Part shown: in pieces, positions 49,143-58,163 of the stretch
Position numbering within the stretch: the stretch's first letter is position 1
Layout of the letters: every line of letters starts with the position of its first letter
Source of the DNA: CBDDLD01 sp965230605
Lineage (GTDB): Bacteria > Bacteroidota > Bacteroidia > Flavobacteriales > Flavobacteriaceae
Assembly: GCA_965230605.1 (NCBI GenBank)
Contig: CBDDLD010000004.1
Coordinates: 1,984,001-2,048,000 of the forward strand
Direction of reading: 5' to 3'
DNA: 64,000 bases
The notes under the pieces: model-generated
Databases searched by the model: none
What the model was told of the DNA's origin: nothing
What the model saw: only the letters and a program-made list of their open reading frames with translations
Program-made: the position numbers and the translations under genes

Positions 49143-49805
49143 ATGGAATTAAATACATACATAGATCATACTTTACTATATCCAACAGCAACTGAGAGTG
49201 ATATCATACAACTGTGCGAAGAAGCCAAGAGGTTTAATTTCTACGCCGTTTGTGTTAACAGTAGTTATGTCCCCATTGCCAAACAGGTATTAGGGCACTC
49301 TGACGTAAAACTTTGTGCTGTTGTAGGTTTTCCTTTAGGAGCCATGTCTACAGAAGCTAAAATTTTTGAAGCTAAAAAAGCAATAGAACAAGGCGCCAAT
49401 GAAATAGACATGGTAATGAACATAGGCTATTTAAAAAGCAAAAATCATGTGGCTGTCCTTAAAGATATAAGTAATGTTAAAAAGGCTATAGGAAGAACAC
49501 CTCTCAAGGTTATTCTGGAGATCAGTGAACTTTCTAAAAATGAAATTGTAAAAGCCTGTGAAATTTGTATCGACGGAAAAGCAGACTTTGTAAAAACATC
49601 TACCGGATTCTCTAAAAGCGGCGCTACTCTAACCGCTGTTAAGATCATGAAAAAAACAGTCAGAGACTTAGTTCGTATTAAGGCCTCTGGAGGCATCAGA
49701 GATGCAGAAACTGCAATGAAATATATAGAAGTTGGTGTAGACCGCATAGGTACCTCTTCTGGAGTGGCTATGATGAGTAATAAATTTTCAAACTCTAGCT
49801 ATTAA
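49143..49805 (+). CDS. deoC: Deoxyribose-phosphate aldolase
   Basis: 220-residue TIM-barrel class I aldolase cleaving 2-deoxyribose-5-phosphate to glyceraldehyde-3-phosphate and acetaldehyde. The Schiff-base Lys is K151 in DFVKTSTGFS, with the proton-relay residues K180 (IKASGGI) and D89 (EIDMVMNIG). Typical length. It is followed by deoD (start 28 bases after its stop), giving a deoxynucleoside salvage operon in which deoD releases the base and deoC breaks the sugar phosphate. Confidence 0.96.
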   Translation: MELNTYIDHTLLYPTATESDIIQLCEEAKRFNFYAVCVNSSYVPIAKQVLGHSDVKLCAVVGFPLGAMSTEAKIFEAKKAIEQGANEIDMVMNIGYLKSKNHVAVLKDISNVKKAIGRTPLKVILEISELSKNEIVKACEICIDGKADFVKTSTGFSKSGATLTAVKIMKKTVRDLVRIKASGGIRDAETAMKYIEVGVDRIGTSSGVAMMSNKFSNSSY

Positions 49806-49833
49806 ATTAACTTCGTTTTACTACATTTAACCT

Positions 49834-50532
49834 ATGAGTGTACACATAGGTGCTAAAAAAGGAGAGATTGCTGAGACCATTCTACTTCCTGGAGATCCTT
49901 TAAGAGCAAAATGGATTGCTGAAACATTTTTTGAAGACGCTTTTTGTTTCAATGAAATAAGAGGCATGTACGGTTATACCGGGACTTATAATGGTAAACG
50001 TGTCTCTACCATGGGGACAGGTATGGGCGTACCAAGCATTTCTATATATGCCAATGAGTTAATTACAGAATATGGTGTTAAAAACCTCATTAGAGTTGGT
50101 AGTGCCGGTTCTTATCAAGAGCATGTAAAAATCAGGGATGTCGTATTAGCTATGGCTGCATCATCAACTTCTGGTGTAAATGAATTGCGTTTTGGAGGTG
50201 CTGACTATGCCCCTACTGCAGATTTTGACCTTTTCATAAAAGCTGTGGAAGCCGCTAAAGCAAAAGATATAAACGTAAAGGCTGGTAACGTCCTAACTTC
50301 AGATGAGTTCTATGCCGATGAATTTGAATCCTATAAAAAATGGTCCAAATTCGGAGTATTATGTGTAGAAATGGAAGCTGCAGGTTTATATACCATAGCA
50401 GCTAAGCACAATGTAAGAGCTCTAGCCATACTCACAATTTCTGATTCTTTAGTCAGTGGTGAGCGTACTTCTAGTAAAGAACGGGAGACTACTTTTAGAA
50501 ATATGGTAGAAATAGCTTTAGATCTAGCATAA
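49834..50532 (+). CDS. deoD: Purine-nucleoside phosphorylase
   Basis: 232-residue hexameric trimer-of-dimers type (DeoD) phosphorylase, releasing purine bases from (deoxy)nucleosides with phosphate. Landmarks: LLPGDPLRAKWIAETFF (17-33), GMGVPSISIYANELI, LIRVGSAGSYQEHVKIRDVV, and VEMEAAGLYTIAAKHN plus LTISDSLVSGE near the C terminus. Starts at ATG 49834, 28 bases after deoC. Confidence 0.96.
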   Translation: MSVHIGAKKGEIAETILLPGDPLRAKWIAETFFEDAFCFNEIRGMYGYTGTYNGKRVSTMGTGMGVPSISIYANELITEYGVKNLIRVGSAGSYQEHVKIRDVVLAMAASSTSGVNELRFGGADYAPTADFDLFIKAVEAAKAKDINVKAGNVLTSDEFYADEFESYKKWSKFGVLCVEMEAAGLYTIAAKHNVRALAILTISDSLVSGERTSSKERETTFRNMVEIALDLA

Positions 50533-50578
50533 AGACTTATTTAACAGTTTCTTACATTAGAAGCTTAATTGTGTGTCT

Positions 50579-50586
50579 TATTTTTG
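50579..50586 (+). promoter_or_regulatory. TAnnTTTG -7 box of the phosphatase gene
   Basis: TATTTTTG, 24 bases before the ATG at 50611. The -33 element is not clear. Confidence 0.4.
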
Positions 50587-50610
50587 AAATTATCTAAATC
50601 CATCCGAATT

Positions 50611-51117
50611 ATGAAAAAATTCACCTTTTTAATATTTGCCTTACTGATCGCGTTGCCTTCAGTAGCCCAAGAATCAGAGTCATCAACAACTACATATTAC
50701 CTGATTAGGCATGCTGAAAAGGACCGTTCAGATAAGACTAACAAAGACCCTCATTTGATAGAAAAAGGAATTAAACGTGCTAAACATTGGGCTCAGGTAT
50801 TAAAAAACGTCGAGTTTGACATGGTATTCTCTACCAACTATAATAGAACAAAGGAAACTGCTAAACCAACAGCTGAGTTACAAAATGTAGGCATTAGTAT
50901 TTATGATCCTAGAAATGTAGACATCAAAGAGTTTATGCAAAAAACTAAAGGTAAAACTGTATTAATAGTTGGACATAGTAACACAACGCCAATGTTTACT
51001 AATAGCTTATTAGGTGAAAAGAAATATGACATGATTGCTGATGATAATAATGGTAATTTATATATTGTTACCATAAACAACTCGTCTAAATCGTCTTCCC
51101 TACTCAGTATCAATTAA
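50611..51117 (+). CDS. Histidine phosphatase family protein, exported
   Basis: 168 residues from ATG 50611: signal peptide MKKFTFLIFALLIALPSVAQ, then a phosphoglycerate-mutase/SixA-like fold. The catalytic phospho-accepting His is in YYLIRHAEKDRSD, and GHSNTTP provides the second conserved His. The domain is compact (about 140 residues), similar to SixA. Export suggests a periplasmic phosphatase. An upstream start (50569) is rejected. It converges with a lipoprotein gene, overlapping by 18 bases. Confidence 0.9.
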   Translation: MKKFTFLIFALLIALPSVAQESESSTTTYYLIRHAEKDRSDKTNKDPHLIEKGIKRAKHWAQVLKNVEFDMVFSTNYNRTKETAKPTAELQNVGISIYDPRNVDIKEFMQKTKGKTVLIVGHSNTTPMFTNSLLGEKKYDMIADDNNGNLYIVTINNSSKSSSLLSIN

Positions 51118-51858
51118 CGTTACAGAAATAGCTTCAAGTTCTATTTTAGACAATAACTTAAGTTCTCCTTTTTCAAAACGTGAAGCCAATGATAGAAGTT
51201 CTAAATTATCATCAGCAGGTTTGTAATTATTGTAGTCTACAAATCGAATTCCGTTAACGTAACGTTCATTATAAGCTTCTCGGAATCGAACACCTAGACC
51301 ATCAGCTTCATTATACGAATAGGCTAGGTAATTAACTTTATGAGTTTCGGAATCGACCCAATATAAAAACACATCTTCAAAATCTTCGCCTCCACCGTCT
51401 TGATTAAAGGTCACCTTAATTACATGATATAATTTATCCTTTATTTTTTCGTCATTGAGACGTTCTTTATTTACAGCCTTATCATTAAGCCCATAAGGTA
51501 AAATAGAAAAATAGTGTACAGAATTTACAGATGCCGAATACCTAGTTTTCATAGAATCTGCAGTAGTTAATATACTATCATTCAGATAACGTTCAAAACC
51601 CTTGTTACTTAATACATCTAAAACAGAGTCTTCATCTTTTATTGACAATCGTGTGTATTTATAATGACCGTTATGACGTTCAGCGGTGTACAGACGATCT
51701 CTAAAATTGAATTGAATATGTGATTTATCAAATCGATCTCCTCCAGCAGTTTCAATAGCATTATCTATGATAACTTGAGCTTTAACTGGTACTTCAGAGG
51801 TTTCATTTTTACACGAAGTGAATACTAAAACGATGAAAATTAAAATATATCTATACAT
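51100..51858 (-). CDS. DUF6503-like hypothetical lipoprotein
   Basis: 252 residues with lipoprotein signal (MYRYILIFIVLVFTSC, Cys 16). The mature protein resembles the DUF6503 / outer-membrane lipoprotein-sorting-like family: AQVIIDNAIETAGGDRFDKS, HYKYTRLSIKDEDSVLDVLS, VKYLAYSYNE-like VNYLAYSYNEADGLGVRF. It has a clamshell-type beta fold typical of LolA-like proteins. Expected in the outer membrane. The last 18 bases overlap the end of the phosphatase gene on the other strand. Confidence 0.75.
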   Translation of the reverse strand: MYRYILIFIVLVFTSCKNETSEVPVKAQVIIDNAIETAGGDRFDKSHIQFNFRDRLYTAERHNGHYKYTRLSIKDEDSVLDVLSNKGFERYLNDSILTTADSMKTRYSASVNSVHYFSILPYGLNDKAVNKERLNDEKIKDKLYHVIKVTFNQDGGGEDFEDVFLYWVDSETHKVNYLAYSYNEADGLGVRFREAYNERYVNGIRFVDYNNYKPADDNLELLSLASRFEKGELKLLSKIELEAISVTLIDTE

Positions 51859-51933
51859 TATGTTGGTTTCTGTATTATGTCGCTAAACTAACCATAACTT
51901 TACCTTACAATTATAATTTTATCATAAATTATC

Positions 51934-51941
51934 TACCTTTG
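51934..51941 (+). promoter_or_regulatory. TAnnTTTG -7 box of smpB
   Basis: TACCTTTG with 6 bases to the ATG at 51948, so transcription would begin at or next to the start codon. Confidence 0.5.
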
Positions 51942-51947
51942 CCCACC

Positions 51948-52406
51948 ATGCAAAAAACGGTCAACATACTCAACAAAAAGGCAAAGTTTCAGTACGAAAT
52001 CTTAGATAAGTACACTGCTGGAATTGTGTTAACAGGTACCGAGATCAAATCGATAAGAGCCAGTAAGGCTTCTATTGCTGAAAGTTTTTGTGAATTTAAT
52101 GATAGAGGTGAGCTATTTGTTATTAACATGACCATTGAAGAGTATGCCCATGGTAATTACTACAATCATAAACCTAAAGCTGAGCGTAAACTTCTGCTCA
52201 ATAGAAAGGAATTAAAAAAGCTCTTCAAAGATTCTGATGCTAAAGGTTTAACCATTATCCCTCTCCGCTTGTTCATTAATGAAAACGGATATGCAAAGCT
52301 AGATATAGCTCTGGCAAAGGGTAAAAAACTATACGATAAGCGAGAAACTATTAAGGATCGTGATAACAAAAGGAATTTAGACCGCATTAAGAAAAGTTTT
52401 CGATAA
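51948..52406 (+). CDS. smpB: SsrA-binding protein SmpB
   Basis: 152-residue trans-translation partner that carries tmRNA to stalled ribosomes. The OB fold shows IVLTGTEIKSIRASKASIAE (about 27-46), FVINMTIEEYAHGNYYNHKP and DRNLDR-type C-terminal basic tail (RETIKDRDNKRNLDRIKKS). Start taken as ATG 51948 (MQKTVNILNKKAK); a TTG at 51939 would lie in the -7 box. tmRNA itself is not in this window. Flanked by convergent and divergent genes, so monocistronic. Confidence 0.96.
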   Translation: MQKTVNILNKKAKFQYEILDKYTAGIVLTGTEIKSIRASKASIAESFCEFNDRGELFVINMTIEEYAHGNYYNHKPKAERKLLLNRKELKKLFKDSDAKGLTIIPLRLFINENGYAKLDIALAKGKKLYDKRETIKDRDNKRNLDRIKKSFR

Positions 52407-52523
52407 CTTTAGCATTATTATAACTCAAAGGGGTTTCTAATTAATCTATGTTTGGCGTCATATAAGGCAACTATTTATTATAAATATGCGTCTATATATA
52501 TGTAAAAATCAATCAGCACTAAC

Positions 52524-54995
52524 ATGAAAAAAACAGTACTAAGTTTAATTCTATTTACCTTTTATTTTTTTAGCTTTTCCCAAATCACTGGAACCATAAC
52601 CGACAGCAAAAATGAACCTCTTCCTTTTGTAAACATCTATATCGAGAACACATTTACAGGTACTACAAGTAATGAAGATGGCTACTACGAATTAAATGTG
52701 ACCGATCTTAAAGACTATACGCTTGTTTATCAATACCTAGGTTTTAAGACCGTTAAGAAGAACATTACAGTTAATGCTCTACCTTACAATGTAAATGTAA
52801 TATTAGAAGAAGAGAACGTCTCTTTAGATGAAGTAGTTGTTAATGCAGAAGAAAATCCTGCTAATATTATTATCCGTCAGGCTATAGCAAAACGAAAAGA
52901 AAATTTACAGAAAATTGAGAGTTATAAAGCCGATTTCTATTCTAGAGGTTTAATTCGAATTAAAAATGCCCCAGAAAAGATTCTTGGACAAGAAATAGGT
53001 GACTTAGGCGGTGGATTAGATTCTACCAGAAGTGGTATCATTTACTTATCGGAAACCATTTCAAAAATTGAATTTTTGAGGCCTAATCGTTTAAAAGAAA
53101 AAATAACCGCTTCAAAAGTGAGTGGTGATGATAACGGTTTTAGTTTTAATAATGCTATTGATGTCGATTTTAACTTCTACAACAACACTATAGAATTAGG
53201 TAATGAGATTATATCACCCATTGCAAACAATGCATTTAATTACTATAGATATAAGCTTGAAGGTGTTTTCTATGATGACAGAGGTAACCTCATAAACAAA
53301 GTTAATGTCATTCCAAAACGTGAGAATGATCCCATATTTTCAGGATCTATCTACATTGTAGAAGACCAATGGACTATTTATGCTTTACAACTTGATATTA
53401 CTGGTACTCAAGCAAGGCTACCTGCTGCTGATATTATCACAATAAACCAAAATTTCTCCTATTCGGAGGCCGATGATATTTGGGCCATTATTTCCCAAAG
53501 CATAGACTTTAAATATGGTATTTTAGGTATTAACGGTGATGGTAGGTTTACTGCGGTATACAGCAATTACACATTTAATCAACCTTTTACTAAGAAAGAT
53601 TTCGGTCGTGAACTTGTGTCTTTCGAAGAAGAAGCCAATAAAAAAGATTCCGTATACTGGAAAACCGTAAGACCTGTACCGCTAACCGAAGAAGAATTTA
53701 CAGATTATACAAAAAAGGATAGCATACAAATTGTTAGAAAATCTAAACCTTATTTAGACTCTATCGACAGAGTTAACAACAAGTTTAAAATACTAGATGT
53801 TGTTACAGGATACACTTATAGAAATTCGCATAAGAATTATAGTTTAGGTTATAATATTCCTTTAGATCAGTTTCAGTTTAACACTGTTCAGGGGTATCGC
53901 TTAGGTGCTAATGTTTTTTATACCAAACGCTATGATGACTTTAAAAAATACTTCACCATGGGAGGCAATGTCAACTATGGTTTTTCAGATAAACGCTTAA
54001 GAGCCACAGGCTATTTAAGTTATAAATTCAATGATATTAGTCGTCCTATCCTTACATTATCGGGAGGTGTTACGACACGACAATTTAATCCGTCTAATCC
54101 AATACGCCCTTTTATTAACTCAATTAGCACCCTCTTTTTTGAAGATAATTATATGAAGCTTTATGATCAGAACTACCTGCAATTGAGTTATTCTGAAGAA
54201 CTCTTTAACGGGTTCCGATTTTACTCTACGTTAAGCTATCAAAGGCGAAAAGCATTATTTAATACTACAGATCAGGTGTTTATTAATGATGATAATGACA
54301 CCTACACCAGTAACAATCCATTAAATCCTAATGCATTCAATGTAGCTCCTTTTGAGACACATAATATTGTAAAGCTAGACCTTACTGCTCGAATCAACTT
54401 CGGACAAAACTATTTAAGTTATCCGGGTAGTAAGTTTAATATCGGAAACTCATCTTACCCTACCCTTGTACTGGCTTATGAAAAAGGGTTTGGTGCGACT
54501 AATAGCGATTACAATTTTGATCAGATTAAAGCTCGTGTGTATCAATCATTTAATATAGGTAATAAGGGACGTTTCAGATACAACTTAAGAGCTGGTAAAT
54601 TCTTTAATGCTGATGATATTGCCTTTATGGATTTTCAACATTTCAACGGCAATCAAACACATGTGAGTACAGCTGGGACCTACGCAAATGTGTTCAACAA
54701 TCTTGATTATTACAGCTTAAGTACCAACGATGCCTATTTTGAAAGCCACATCGAACATGACTTTAACGGCTTCATTCTCGGAAAAATTCCTTTGGTCAAC
54801 AAACTAAATTATAGTTTAATCGTCGGTGTTCATAACTTAGCAACATCAGATCGTAAACCCTATCAAGAGTTTTCTATAGGAATAGATAATATTGGTTGGG
54901 GTAAGTTTAGATTCTTAAGATTTGACTACATTAGGTCCTACCAGGGTGGATTTGTAAATGATGCCGTGGTCTTTGGATTAAAATTCTTTAATTAA
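52524..54995 (+). CDS. DUF5686 / CarboxypepD_reg-like outer-membrane protein
   Basis: 823 residues: signal peptide (1-20, ending FSFSQ), a CarboxypepD_reg-like domain (about 21-105, ITGTITDSKNEPLPFVNIYI, TSNEDGYYELNV), then the DUF5686 region (about 115-823) with helical linkers and a beta-barrel, ending AVVFGLKFFN with a terminal aromatic. No TonB plug is seen, so it is not a standard TonB receptor. Found widely in Bacteroidota, function unknown, probably outer-membrane assembly or export. Starts at ATG 52524; followed after 6 bases by the NTF2-like gene. Confidence 0.9.
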   Translation: MKKTVLSLILFTFYFFSFSQITGTITDSKNEPLPFVNIYIENTFTGTTSNEDGYYELNVTDLKDYTLVYQYLGFKTVKKNITVNALPYNVNVILEEENVSLDEVVVNAEENPANIIIRQAIAKRKENLQKIESYKADFYSRGLIRIKNAPEKILGQEIGDLGGGLDSTRSGIIYLSETISKIEFLRPNRLKEKITASKVSGDDNGFSFNNAIDVDFNFYNNTIELGNEIISPIANNAFNYYRYKLEGVFYDDRGNLINKVNVIPKRENDPIFSGSIYIVEDQWTIYALQLDITGTQARLPAADIITINQNFSYSEADDIWAIISQSIDFKYGILGINGDGRFTAVYSNYTFNQPFTKKDFGRELVSFEEEANKKDSVYWKTVRPVPLTEEEFTDYTKKDSIQIVRKSKPYLDSIDRVNNKFKILDVVTGYTYRNSHKNYSLGYNIPLDQFQFNTVQGYRLGANVFYTKRYDDFKKYFTMGGNVNYGFSDKRLRATGYLSYKFNDISRPILTLSGGVTTRQFNPSNPIRPFINSISTLFFEDNYMKLYDQNYLQLSYSEELFNGFRFYSTLSYQRRKALFNTTDQVFINDDNDTYTSNNPLNPNAFNVAPFETHNIVKLDLTARINFGQNYLSYPGSKFNIGNSSYPTLVLAYEKGFGATNSDYNFDQIKARVYQSFNIGNKGRFRYNLRAGKFFNADDIAFMDFQHFNGNQTHVSTAGTYANVFNNLDYYSLSTNDAYFESHIEHDFNGFILGKIPLVNKLNYSLIVGVHNLATSDRKPYQEFSIGIDNIGWGKFRFLRFDYIRSYQGGFVNDAVVFGLKFFN

Positions 54996-55001
54996 TAACA
55001 T

Positions 55002-55514
55002 ATGAAAACACTTAAAGTACTTCTACTACTATTACCGACTTTAATGATTGCGCAAGACAAAGACTACTCCTCATCTACAAGCTCTCTAGATAGCACTATT
55101 AAAACATTATACAGTGTTATTTCAGGAGATAAAGGTGAGGAAAGAGATTGGGACCAGTTTCAACATTTATTTCATCCGGATGCTAAATTAATTCCAACCG
55201 GGAAAACGCAAGAGGGTAAATATATCGCTCGCTATATGACGCCTAAAGATTATATAAACTCTTCAGGAAAGTGGTTGGTAGATAATGGATTTCATGAAGT
55301 AGAAATAAATAGAGTTGTTCAAACATTTGCCAACATCACACAAGTGTTCAGCACCTATGAATCCTACAGAAGTAAAAGCGATACTGAACCATTTATGAGA
55401 GGCATAAATAGTATCCAACTTATGAATGACGGTGAACGCTGGTGGATCATTAACATTTATTGGTCACAAGAAACCAAAGAAAACCCAATTCCTGAAGCTT
55501 TTCTAAAGCATTAA
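55002..55514 (+). CDS. Exported NTF2/SnoaL-like protein
   Basis: 170 residues: signal peptide (MKTLKVLLLLLPTLMIA), then an NTF2-like cone fold (about 28-165: TIKTLYSVISGDKGEERDW, FHPDAKLIPTG, TFANITQVFSTYESYRS, GINSIQLMNDGERWWIINIY). Family of unknown function; exported versions occur in Bacteroidota beside outer-membrane genes. It starts 6 bases after the DUF5686 gene stop, so the two are co-transcribed. Confidence 0.85.
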   Translation: MKTLKVLLLLLPTLMIAQDKDYSSSTSSLDSTIKTLYSVISGDKGEERDWDQFQHLFHPDAKLIPTGKTQEGKYIARYMTPKDYINSSGKWLVDNGFHEVEINRVVQTFANITQVFSTYESYRSKSDTEPFMRGINSIQLMNDGERWWIINIYWSQETKENPIPEAFLKH

Positions 55515-55567
55515 TTGAATAAGTTTCTTATTTTTAAACATTCAGATTAACACACAAAATTGATATT

Positions 55568-57406
55568 ATGAAATCATCCCAAAAAGGTATTACATCACTG
55601 ATCTTTGCTTTTGCTTTTATCGGACTATGCTATAGCCAAGAAAAGGCAAAACCTATTTTTAAAGACGGTGAAGCTCAAATTGTAGAAGCATTTAGTAATC
55701 CTGAACAATGGATACGCCATGATTTGTGGGTAGAAACAGAATTTAATACAGATGGTGATAATCAGCCAGATCGTATGCACGTCTCTGTAACCAGACCTAA
55801 GCAAACAGAAACTGAAGGCCTTAAGCTTCCTGTTATTTATGTGTCTAGCCCATATTTTGCTGGGGTTGCACCAAATGTAGAGGGTTTATTTTGGGATGTT
55901 AATCATGAATTGGGAGATAAGGCTCCTAGAGAACGTGTTCACCCAGAAGTAACACGCATCGGAAAACGTCCAATTATCTCAAATTCACACATAAGAAAGT
56001 GGGTACCTAGAGGCTATATTGTTGTACACTCGTCTTCGCCGGGTACTGGACTGTCACAAGGCGCTCCTACTGTAGGGGGTAAAAATGAGTCTTTAGCACC
56101 AAAAGCTGTAATAGATTGGCTCTGCGGAAGAGCAAATGGTTATACCTCTCCTGATGGTGATGAAAAAGTTGAAGCCTTTTGGTCCACAGGTAAAGTGGGG
56201 ATGACAGGAACGTCATACAACGGAACTATTCCATTAGCTGCTGCCACTACAGGTGTAGATGGTTTAGAGGCCATCATTCCTATTGCTCCTAACACTTCTT
56301 ATTATCATTATTACAGATCTAATGGTTTGGTAAGATCTCCGGGAGGCTATCTAGGTGAAGACATCGATGTGCTTTATGATTTTATTCATAGTGGTGATGA
56401 ATCAAAAAGAGCTTATAATAACAAAACGGTCCGTGATACCGAAATGGTAGCTGGCATGGATAGAGTAACGGGTGATTATAATGATTTTTGGGCAGGTAGA
56501 GATTACCTTAATCAGATGCAGCCTATGAAAGCTGCTTTATTAATGTCGCATGGGTTTAACGACTGGAACGTAATGCCTGAGCATAGTTATAGAATATACA
56601 AAGCTGCAAAAGAAAAAGGATTACCTACACAAATCTATTACCATCAAAATGGGCATGGTGGTCCTCCTCCAATTACTTTAATGAATCGTTGGTTTACAAG
56701 ATACCTACATGGTGTCGAAAATAATGTAGAAGAAGATGCAAAGGCTTGGATTGTAAGAGAAAATGCTAAAAGAAGTGAACCAACTTCTTATGAAGATTAT
56801 CCAAATCCTGATGCATCAGACATCGTCTTATACCTTAAAGATGCAAGTAATAACAATGGAAATCTTAGCATGAGCAAGTCTAAATCTGGAGATACCAAAA
56901 CACTGATTGATGATTATGCCATTTCCGGAGGTCAGCTAGTCTCTAATGAAAATGCCAACCACCGCTTATTATTTACCACACCAGTTTTTAAAAATGATGT
57001 TCATATCTCTGGTGTCCCAAAAGTGACTATAACACTTGCGAGTAGTAAGCCTGCTGCAAATTTATCTGTATGGTTAGTATCACTCCCATGGAATACTGAA
57101 AATGGGACTAAAATCACGGATAATATTATTACAAGAGGATGGGCAGATCCGCAAAATCATAAATCGTTAACTAAGGGCGAGCCTCTTAAACCTAACCAGT
57201 TTTACCAAGTTACTTTTGAGCTTCAGCCAGACGATCAAATTATAAAAGCTGGACAGCAAATAGGAATTATGATTTTTTCTAGTGATAAAGACTTTACCTT
57301 ACACCCTAAACCAGGTACTGAACTTACAATCAAAATAGATGATACAAGTTTGACGATACCAGTAGTTGGTGGAAAAAGAGCATATAAGGACGCTGGAGGT
57401 AACTAA
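55568..57406 (+). CDS. CocE/NonD family hydrolase (S15 Xaa-Pro dipeptidyl-peptidase-like)
   Basis: 612 residues with signal peptide (ending CYSQ, about 24). The alpha/beta-hydrolase core has the nucleophile S216 in GMTGTSYNG, a Trp/His-rich loop (MLMSHGFNDWNV-type ALLMSHGFNDWNVMPEHSY) and the likely catalytic His in YHQNGHGGPP. A C-terminal jelly-roll domain (about 410-600) ends the protein. Members remove Xaa-Pro dipeptides or hydrolyse esters. The preserved FWDVNHELGD and PGTGLSQGAPTVGG fit bacterial S15 enzymes. Export suggests a periplasmic peptidase. Its stop overlaps the pcm gene stop by 4 bases (convergent). Confidence 0.9.
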   Translation: MKSSQKGITSLIFAFAFIGLCYSQEKAKPIFKDGEAQIVEAFSNPEQWIRHDLWVETEFNTDGDNQPDRMHVSVTRPKQTETEGLKLPVIYVSSPYFAGVAPNVEGLFWDVNHELGDKAPRERVHPEVTRIGKRPIISNSHIRKWVPRGYIVVHSSSPGTGLSQGAPTVGGKNESLAPKAVIDWLCGRANGYTSPDGDEKVEAFWSTGKVGMTGTSYNGTIPLAAATTGVDGLEAIIPIAPNTSYYHYYRSNGLVRSPGGYLGEDIDVLYDFIHSGDESKRAYNNKTVRDTEMVAGMDRVTGDYNDFWAGRDYLNQMQPMKAALLMSHGFNDWNVMPEHSYRIYKAAKEKGLPTQIYYHQNGHGGPPPITLMNRWFTRYLHGVENNVEEDAKAWIVRENAKRSEPTSYEDYPNPDASDIVLYLKDASNNNGNLSMSKSKSGDTKTLIDDYAISGGQLVSNENANHRLLFTTPVFKNDVHISGVPKVTITLASSKPAANLSVWLVSLPWNTENGTKITDNIITRGWADPQNHKSLTKGEPLKPNQFYQVTFELQPDDQIIKAGQQIGIMIFSSDKDFTLHPKPGTELTIKIDDTSLTIPVVGGKRAYKDAGGN

Positions 57407-58044
57407 TTTTTATCTTCTAAAAGAGGAACAAAGCGAAACTCATCCAGCTCGTGTTTTTCAAATGCTTTTCCATCTTTACGGATAAATAATGTCATCACTT
57501 GAACCTCATCGCCAACGGGGATGACTAGGCGGCCTCCTATAGCTAATTGACTGAGTAATGGTTTTGGTACAAAGGGTGCTCCGGCAGTAACAATAATGCC
57601 GTCAAAAGGCGCTTCTTCAGGTAACCCTTTATAACCATCTCCAAAGATTAGCTTTTTAGCCCTATATCCCAATTTAGGTAGAAACTTAGAGGTCTTTTTA
57701 AACAATTCGTTTTGACGTTCTATACTATAAACCTTAGCACCTAATTCACATAGCACTGCAGTTTGATAGCCACTCCCCGTTCCTATTTCTAAAATTTTAT
57801 CTCCGGGGGTTATCTCCAAGAGTTCAGTTTGATAAGCCACAGTGTATGGTTGAGATATGGTTTGATTGGCAGCAATTGGAAATGCTTTATCTTGATAAGC
57901 ATGATCTAAAAACCCTGAATCCATAAATAAATGTCGAGGAATCTTCCCAATGGCTTTAATCACATTAGCATCTTTAATGCCTTTATCTTTTATAACCTCA
58001 ACCAGTTTTTGTCGAAGTCCTTTATGCTTAAATGTATCGTTCAA
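57403..58044 (-). CDS. pcm: Protein-L-isoaspartate O-methyltransferase
   Basis: 213 residues, SAM-dependent repair methyltransferase acting on isoaspartyl residues in aged proteins. SAM motif EIGTGSGYQTAVLCEL, upstream family phrase QTISQPYTVAYQTELL, and post-I segment YSIERQNELF. There is no ATG near the N terminus: TTG at 58044 (LNDTFKHKGLRQKLVE) gives the usual family start, whereas a longer TTG frame at 58089 adds 15 residues. So a TTG start is likely. Divergent from the oxidoreductase gene at 58164. Confidence 0.92.
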   Translation of the reverse strand: MNDTFKHKGLRQKLVEVIKDKGIKDANVIKAIGKIPRHLFMDSGFLDHAYQDKAFPIAANQTISQPYTVAYQTELLEITPGDKILEIGTGSGYQTAVLCELGAKVYSIERQNELFKKTSKFLPKLGYRAKKLIFGDGYKGLPEEAPFDGIIVTAGAPFVPKPLLSQLAIGGRLVIPVGDEVQVMTLFIRKDGKAFEKHELDEFRFVPLLEDKN

Positions 58045-58139
58045 TGCGGTTGTAAATTTGAGTCTAAAATTAATCCAAACTCCAACCAAAACAAACGGTT
58101 TTTTATCTTTTCTTTTTTATATTTCTAATCCAAAACAAT

Positions 58140-58147
58140 TACTTTTG
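58140..58147 (+). promoter_or_regulatory. TAnnTTTG -7 box of the oxidoreductase-led gene run
   Basis: TACTTTTG, 16 bases before the ATG at 58164. Leader of about 10 bases expected. Confidence 0.5.
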
Positions 58148-58163
58148 TAGAAAACTAAAAAAC

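Noticed and set aside
51859..52523. Possible tmRNA gene near smpB
   Set aside because: The short gaps around smpB show no tRNA-like ends or tag-peptide frame.
57403..58089. Longer pcm start at 58089
   Set aside because: The 15 extra residues do not match the family; TTG 58044 gives the expected N terminus.
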